Shown: in pieces, positions 60,601-64,000 of the stretch
Layout of the letters: each line of letters opens with the position of its first letter
Position numbering within the stretch: the first letter of the stretch is position 1
Position numbers and translations under genes: made by a program
Assembly: GCF_046545555.1 (NCBI RefSeq)
Contig: NZ_JBHZTH010000006.1
Coordinates: 124,001-188,000, forward strand
Length of the DNA: 64,000 nt
From: Winogradskyella sp046545555
Lineage (GTDB): Bacteria > Bacteroidota > Bacteroidia > Flavobacteriales > Flavobacteriaceae
Direction: 5' to 3'
Notes under the pieces: generated by a model
Database searches by the model: none
What the model was told of the DNA's origin: nothing
The model's input: the letters and a program-made list of their open reading frames with translations, nothing else

Positions 60601-60735
60601 GCATTAATAGTAGGTGTTGTAGTCGGTACATATTCTTCTATGTTTATAGCTACGCCATTAATGTATGATACAGCTAAAAAGGGTGATGCGGCTGAAGCTT
60701 TAAAAGATAAAGTAAAAGATGAGGATGAAGCATAA
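57685..60735 (+). CDS. secDF: Fused protein translocase subunit SecDF
   Basis: The 1016-residue protein joins SecD and SecF, as is usual in Bacteroidota. It uses the proton motive force to pull proteins through SecYEG. The first periplasmic head shows LGLDLKGGINAIIQ and FEVLRNRIDGFGV, followed by an acidic Asn/Asp-rich insert (about 285-330) typical of this phylum. The six-helix SecD part includes GISVDANVLIFERIREELAKG and the SecF part VIGYSLNDTVVVFDRIREFL. The C-terminus is charged. It is followed by a strong terminator. Confidence 0.97.
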   Translation: MQNKGIIKVFALLFGLVSIYQLSFTFKANQIEEEAKMSAVAQYDETVDNYQDLRGLAEINYIDSLKTSKVKVGEEFESIDVYNLGVAQYTYSEVENNAMKLGLDLKGGINAIIQISVKDILKGLANKSKDPVFNKALDDAEELQKDAQESYLESFFRAFDAIKGDTKLASPDIFANRDLSDDVKFDMSDDEVKTVLERKIDESIVSAFEVLRNRIDGFGVSSPNIQRLGNSGRILIELPGAKDKKRVVDIITKTAQLQFWETFKAQEMFPYILQVNQTMVEEAKAAETQNEVADVNEIDQDSTANAIDQLTGQIETDSTNVADVNPIGLQGPGNGPVVGIFLAKDKAKVLAALNAPKNRASLSAEMRNAKFVWGIQDKDSEFSELYAIKLSRDGEPQLSGSVITDARQDYDQISRPAVSMQMNAKGAKIWEEMTKVANETDGNIAIVLDEIVYSAPGVSQAGGISGGNSQISGAFSLTDAVDLANVLRAGKLPASAEIIQADEVGPSLGQEAIDSGMKSFLIALAFVLLWMIFYYGKAGIFADIALMLNILLIFGVLASLGAVLTLPGIAGIVLTIGISVDANVLIFERIREELAKGKSQKESIKDGFSNALSSILDANITTGLTALILFVFGTGPIKGFATTLLIGILTSLFTAIFITRLLIDWWTNRGGSLDFSTAMTKGLFKNVNINFLKKRKIAYVISGVLILASLGSLFTTGLDEGIDFVGGRTYQVRFEQPVSTEEITTILNDASVFGSAEVKTIGSANQLKISTKYKVEDNSVEADEEVESKLFEALTPYLPSGMKYSEFQEGSGEAKIGKMLSSKVSPTIADDIKKSSFWAVLGSLVVVFLYILFRFKKWQFSLGAVAAVFHDVLIVLGIFSLTWRFMPFSMEIDQAFIAAILTVIGYSLNDTVVVFDRIREFLNEHTSWEFGKTINSSLNSTLSRTLNTSVTTLVVLLAMFAFGADSLRGLLFALIVGVVVGTYSSMFIATPLMYDTAKKGDAAEALKDKVKDEDEA

Positions 60736-60759
60736 ACTGCATCATTTTCTATAAAAATA

Positions 60760-60797
60760 AAAATGCTTTTCTGAGAAGAAAGGCATTTTTTTTTTTA
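60760..60797 (+). terminator. Intrinsic terminator after secDF
   Basis: A 13-bp stem (AAAATGCTTTTCT / AGAAAGGCATTTT, one G-T pair) with a GAGA loop and a long T run. Confidence 0.9.
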
Positions 60798-60890
60798 CCT
60801 CACGCAACCTTTTTACATGTTCATCATCTATAAGATAAGAAATACGGACAGACCTGTCTTAGATTATTGATAACTAAAATACTACCAATC

Positions 60891-62927
60891 ATGAAAAAAG
60901 CACTACTACTTCTACTTTTAATAGTCTCAACTTTTAGTTTTGGCCAAGATTTTATTATGCAAAATGGTATTATTAACACCTGTTCAGGAATCTTATATGA
61001 TTCTGGAGGTGAACTTTCTAATTACAGTAATAACGAAAATTATACATTAACTATTTGTCCAGACCAATCGGATGCGAGGCTTAAATTAGATTTTCAAGAA
61101 TTTTTATCACAACATAACCAAGATGTATTAACGATTTATGATGGTAGTGACACTTCAAGTGAAATTATTGGCGAATATTATGGAGCTATTTCGCCTGAAT
61201 TAGTGTTCGCAAGTTTTGATAATACAAGTGGGTGTTTAACACTATCATTTACTTCAAATGAAGTAGGAAATACAATAGGTTGGGCGGCAAATATTTCTTG
61301 TACGGTTCCATGCCAAGATATAACAGCAGTATTAGATGCTACAAACCCAATACCCAATACGGAGGGTATTATTGAAGTGTGCGTTGGAGATACTATTAAC
61401 TTAAATGGAAGCGGAATTTTTAGCGAAGATAGCACAGGTGCAAGCTACACATGGGATTTAGGCGATGGAAATATTGCATTAGGTGAAAATGTTAATATAT
61501 CATATGAGCTACCAGGAGTATACCTTCTAAATTTAGACATAAGAGACACTAATATGGATAATTTTATGGATGGTTGTCCAAGCACAAATTCAATTAACCA
61601 AGTAATTAGGGTTTCGGGTCTCCCAGATTTTACCGGGACCCAAGCTTTTGATAATACGTTATGTTTTGGAGACTCCACAACAATTGAAGGTATTGCGAGT
61701 CCATTAACTTTAATCTACAATTGTCCACCACCAGAAAGTGAAGAGACTTTTTTACCAGATGGAAATGGTGCCGCCTATAACACTTGTATTAATGTAACAT
61801 GTTTTGATGATGATGCCGTATTGACCGACGTTTCACAAATTTTTGATATTTGTTTAAATATGGAACATTCATATTCAGGAGATTTAGATATTTTTATAAT
61901 AAGTCCGAGTGGTCAAGAAGTAAGGTTATTTGATCAGGCAGGAGGAGGTACATATTTTGGAGGAGCAAATGATGATAATACGCTTACACCAGGTGAAGGT
62001 GAAAATTATTGTTTTTCTATGAATGCAAGTACATTATTAGCTAATGCGCCTACTGAAATAAACGGTGTTAATCCGTCGCATAATTCTTGGGTGCCTGGAA
62101 CTTATTTACCAGTAGAAAATTTTAACGATTTACTAGGTAGCCCTTTAAATGGGGAATGGTGTGTTAGAATTGTAGATAACCTTTCAGTAGATAATGGTTA
62201 TATCTTCTCTTGGGAACTTAATTTTGATCCTGCTCTAGAATTGCAAGATTATACGTATATACCAACAATTGTATCTCAAACTTGGGATGTAAATTCTAGT
62301 ATTACGGAAACAGAAGGAAATAGTATTACTGTAGCGCCACAAACGGCAGGAGAGCATTGTTATACATTTAGAACAGTTGATGAATTTGGTTGTGAATATA
62401 CCGAAGAAGTATGTGTAACTATGACTCCTGAAGGTCAGTTACCTACTATCTTTTATGAAGACCTAGATGGTGATGGTTTTGGTGACCCAAATAGTACTAT
62501 TGAAGATTGTAGTGTTAATCCTCCTTTTGGCTATGCATTAAATGGTTTAGACTGTAATGACACCAATAATATAATTAATCCGGATGCCATGGATTCTGAA
62601 GGTAACGGAGTCGATGAAAATTGCGACGGTGTAGATGGTTATCGAGGACTCAATATAACGGAAGCCTTAATAAGTACTATTAGTGTTTCTCCCAATCCAT
62701 TTAAACAAGGTTTTGTAATAAATGTATCGGAGTTTTTAAATGGAAATTCCGTAGATGTTAAGATTTTTGATTTAAGCGGAAGAATAGTCTATGAAAAACG
62801 TCATAGCATAAGTTCCAATCTAATTATAATTAACGATTTAAATGATTTGGAAAAAGCGCATTATTTTTTAAAAGTATCCAATAATCAGCTTAATTTAAAT
62901 GCTACAAAAAAGTTGATAAAATTTTAG
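60891..62927 (+). CDS. T9SS-exported multidomain protein (CUB, PKD, P/Homo B domains)
   Basis: The 678-residue protein starts at the Met at 60891, giving a clean signal peptide (ALLLLLLIVSTFSFGQ); the Met 24 bases upstream is rejected. A CUB-like domain comes first (about 25-145; LTIYDGSDTSSEIIGEYYG), then a PKD-like domain (about 155-250; YTWDLGDGNIALGEN). A proprotein-convertase P (Homo B) domain follows (about 300-440; YSGDLDIFIISPSGQEVRLF). Next are a DLDGDGFGDP / CDGVDG calcium-type motif and a C-terminal type A T9SS sorting domain (SVSPNPFKQGF). No protease catalytic domain is present. It is probably a surface protein for binding or adhesion. Confidence 0.85.
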   Translation: MKKALLLLLLIVSTFSFGQDFIMQNGIINTCSGILYDSGGELSNYSNNENYTLTICPDQSDARLKLDFQEFLSQHNQDVLTIYDGSDTSSEIIGEYYGAISPELVFASFDNTSGCLTLSFTSNEVGNTIGWAANISCTVPCQDITAVLDATNPIPNTEGIIEVCVGDTINLNGSGIFSEDSTGASYTWDLGDGNIALGENVNISYELPGVYLLNLDIRDTNMDNFMDGCPSTNSINQVIRVSGLPDFTGTQAFDNTLCFGDSTTIEGIASPLTLIYNCPPPESEETFLPDGNGAAYNTCINVTCFDDDAVLTDVSQIFDICLNMEHSYSGDLDIFIISPSGQEVRLFDQAGGGTYFGGANDDNTLTPGEGENYCFSMNASTLLANAPTEINGVNPSHNSWVPGTYLPVENFNDLLGSPLNGEWCVRIVDNLSVDNGYIFSWELNFDPALELQDYTYIPTIVSQTWDVNSSITETEGNSITVAPQTAGEHCYTFRTVDEFGCEYTEEVCVTMTPEGQLPTIFYEDLDGDGFGDPNSTIEDCSVNPPFGYALNGLDCNDTNNIINPDAMDSEGNGVDENCDGVDGYRGLNITEALISTISVSPNPFKQGFVINVSEFLNGNSVDVKIFDLSGRIVYEKRHSISSNLIIINDLNDLEKAHYFLKVSNNQLNLNATKKLIKF

Positions 62928-62941
62928 AAAATATTGAGAGA

Positions 62942-63439
62942 CTACATTGTGTAATAGTCAATAACATCACCAATGTTAAGTTGCCACTCATCAGAAAGTC
63001 CAGCATTAATTTCTAATACATATTTAGCTGGTGCTTCTGATGGGAGAGAAGTTTCATCAAAGGGTAGAGCATTTTTTTGAATACTAACTATAGATTTATC
63101 TTCAGCTATATAGATTATATCTAAAGGAATCTTAGTATTCTTCATATAAAAGCTTCTCATTTTTACATCCGGAAAAATAAATAACATACCGTGATTTCTA
63201 TCCAGTTTATTGCGATACATTAAGCCAGTTTGTATCTCATACTCATTATTGGCAATTTCGATATCTAATGTTTTAATTATAGAATCGGTGTCAGCTTTTT
63301 TAAGATTTAGCACTCCTTCTTTTTTAAAGCTAACAGTGACCTTGTCTTCGGTTTTTATCAGTTTTTTTTCTCTACAATTAAGTGCTAATAAAAGTACGAT
63401 TATAGCAGTGAAATATTTTGATAAATTGTTTAATCGCAT
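62942..63439 (-). CDS. DUF192-family exported protein
   Basis: The 165-residue protein has an N-terminal signal-like segment with a Cys (IIVLLLALNCREKK), probably a lipoprotein. The DUF192 domain shows EIANNEYEIQTGLMYRNKL, HGMLFIFPDVKMRSFYMKNT and PLDIIYIAEDKSIVSI, as usual. The family's role is unknown. Its start overlaps the lgt stop by one base, so the two are coupled. Confidence 0.9.
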   Translation of the reverse strand: MRLNNLSKYFTAIIVLLLALNCREKKLIKTEDKVTVSFKKEGVLNLKKADTDSIIKTLDIEIANNEYEIQTGLMYRNKLDRNHGMLFIFPDVKMRSFYMKNTKIPLDIIYIAEDKSIVSIQKNALPFDETSLPSEAPAKYVLEINAGLSDEWQLNIGDVIDYYTM

Positions 63440-64000
63440 TAAGCCAACTTTGTTTTTGGTTTGTAAACAAACATAAAATACAAACCAATTAGTATAAATG
63501 GAATACTTAATAACTGCCCTGTATTAAGCAACCAATCAGCACGTTCTATATTTTGAGCTTCTTTTACGTATTCGACAAAGAACCTAACGGTCCACAATAG
63601 CACCAAGAAAAGCCCAAATAAGAACCCTTGCTGCTCAGATTTTTTAGTTTTCCAATAGAAATAAAATAGTATTAAAAAAACGAAAACATAACAAAATGCC
63701 TCATATAATTGAGCTGGGTGCCTAGGTTGTGTTTCTCCTAATTGTTTAAAGACAACTCCAAATGCAGAATCAGTTTCCTTACCTATAATCTCAGAATTAA
63801 TAAAGTTGCCAATTCGCACAAATACAGCTCCTAGCGCAACAGGAATAACCACACGATCTAAGATCCAAAGAACAGTTTTATGTAAAACCTTTTTATTGTA
63901 TATATACATTGAAATGATCATTGCAATTGCAGCACCATGGCTCGCTAGACCTTGAAATCCAGTAAATTCAAAACCTCCTTTAAATTTAAACGGTAAAAAG
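63439..64000 (-). CDS. lgt: Prolipoprotein diacylglyceryl transferase (5' partial)
   Basis: The enzyme transfers diacylglycerol from phosphatidylglycerol to the Cys of lipoprotein precursors. The frame is open to the window edge: before the Met at 63921 it reads FEFTGFQGLASHGAAIAMII, which includes the conserved His-Gly region. Downstream are IPVALGAVFVRIGNFINSEI (Lgt signature with Arg and Asn), RHPAQLYEAFCYV and GLFLVLLWTVRFFVEYVKEA. Several membrane helices are visible. The N-terminus is outside the window. It overlaps the DUF192 gene by one base. It would act on the lipoproteins seen in this window. Confidence 0.95.
   Translation of the reverse strand, partial: FLPFKFKGGFEFTGFQGLASHGAAIAMIISMYIYNKKVLHKTVLWILDRVVIPVALGAVFVRIGNFINSEIIGKETDSAFGVVFKQLGETQPRHPAQLYEAFCYVFVFLILFYFYWKTKKSEQQGFLFGLFLVLLWTVRFFVEYVKEAQNIERADWLLNTGQLLSIPFILIGLYFMFVYKPKTKLA

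Overview
The window is a chromosomal segment of a low-GC member of the Bacteroidota, most likely a marine Flavobacteriaceae species (Winogradskyella/Psychroserpens-like; the genus is a guess). Supporting signs are promoters of the TAnnTTTG type, few Shine-Dalgarno sequences, fused SecDF, C-terminal type IX secretion (T9SS) sorting domains, SusC/FecA-like receptors with FecI/FecR regulators, and families such as DUF6090, DUF6588, DUF4412 and DUF2911. No phage, insertion sequence, CRISPR array, rRNA or tRNA was seen. Most of the window is core genome.

Layout. 1-7,800 (+): the end of the ribosomal/RNA polymerase cluster (rpsK partial, rpsD, rpoA, rplQ), then carA, eno, gltA and a DDAH-like hydrolase, several separated by strong terminators. 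7,800-12,600 (-): rsfS-ftsH, a terminator, then an overlapping operon of a LUD-domain protein, cdsA, psd and an acyl-CoA-binding protein. 12,690-15,190: birA, an SRPBCC protein, pyrE and a Nudix hydrolase. 15,300-17,480: a secreted T9SS protein built of ~120-residue repeats and broken by a 100-N assembly gap. 17,550-23,060: an M14 peptidase lipoprotein, CtlX, a CpcT/CpeT-like lipoprotein and a TPR histidine kinase. 23,060-23,760 appears non-coding. 23,760-26,900: argS and a carboxypeptidase-regulatory-domain protein.

26,900-34,900 is the main accessory region. A minus-strand unit encodes an ECF sigma factor, a FecR anti-sigma factor, a TonB-dependent receptor, a PagL-type lipid A deacylase and a DinB protein. 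Facing it is a very acidic repeat lipoprotein. 35,000-38,050: ffh, folD and a YwaF-like membrane protein. 38,036-43,660 (-): VOC, DUF4440-like, rluF, alpha/beta hydrolase, cupin, lipoprotein and HerA-like ATPase genes. 43,700-48,200: an exported RidA, a surface protein, queE, a DUF2911 protein and asnB. 48,380-51,540: two tandem DUF6090 membrane proteins (the first broken by an in-frame TGA), an HTH-membrane fusion and a CPBP protease. 51,840-60,740: gyrB, a DUF6588 protein, mdh, a DUF4412 protein, a small SecD-like protein and secDF. 60,890-64,000: a T9SS multidomain protein, a DUF192 protein and partial lgt.

I did not find a clear new defence or mobile system. The best leads are the sigma/receptor/lipid A deacylase operon with its facing acidic lipoprotein, the small SecD-like protein just before secDF, several apparently leaderless genes, the interrupted DUF6090 gene, and the unresolved repeat array.
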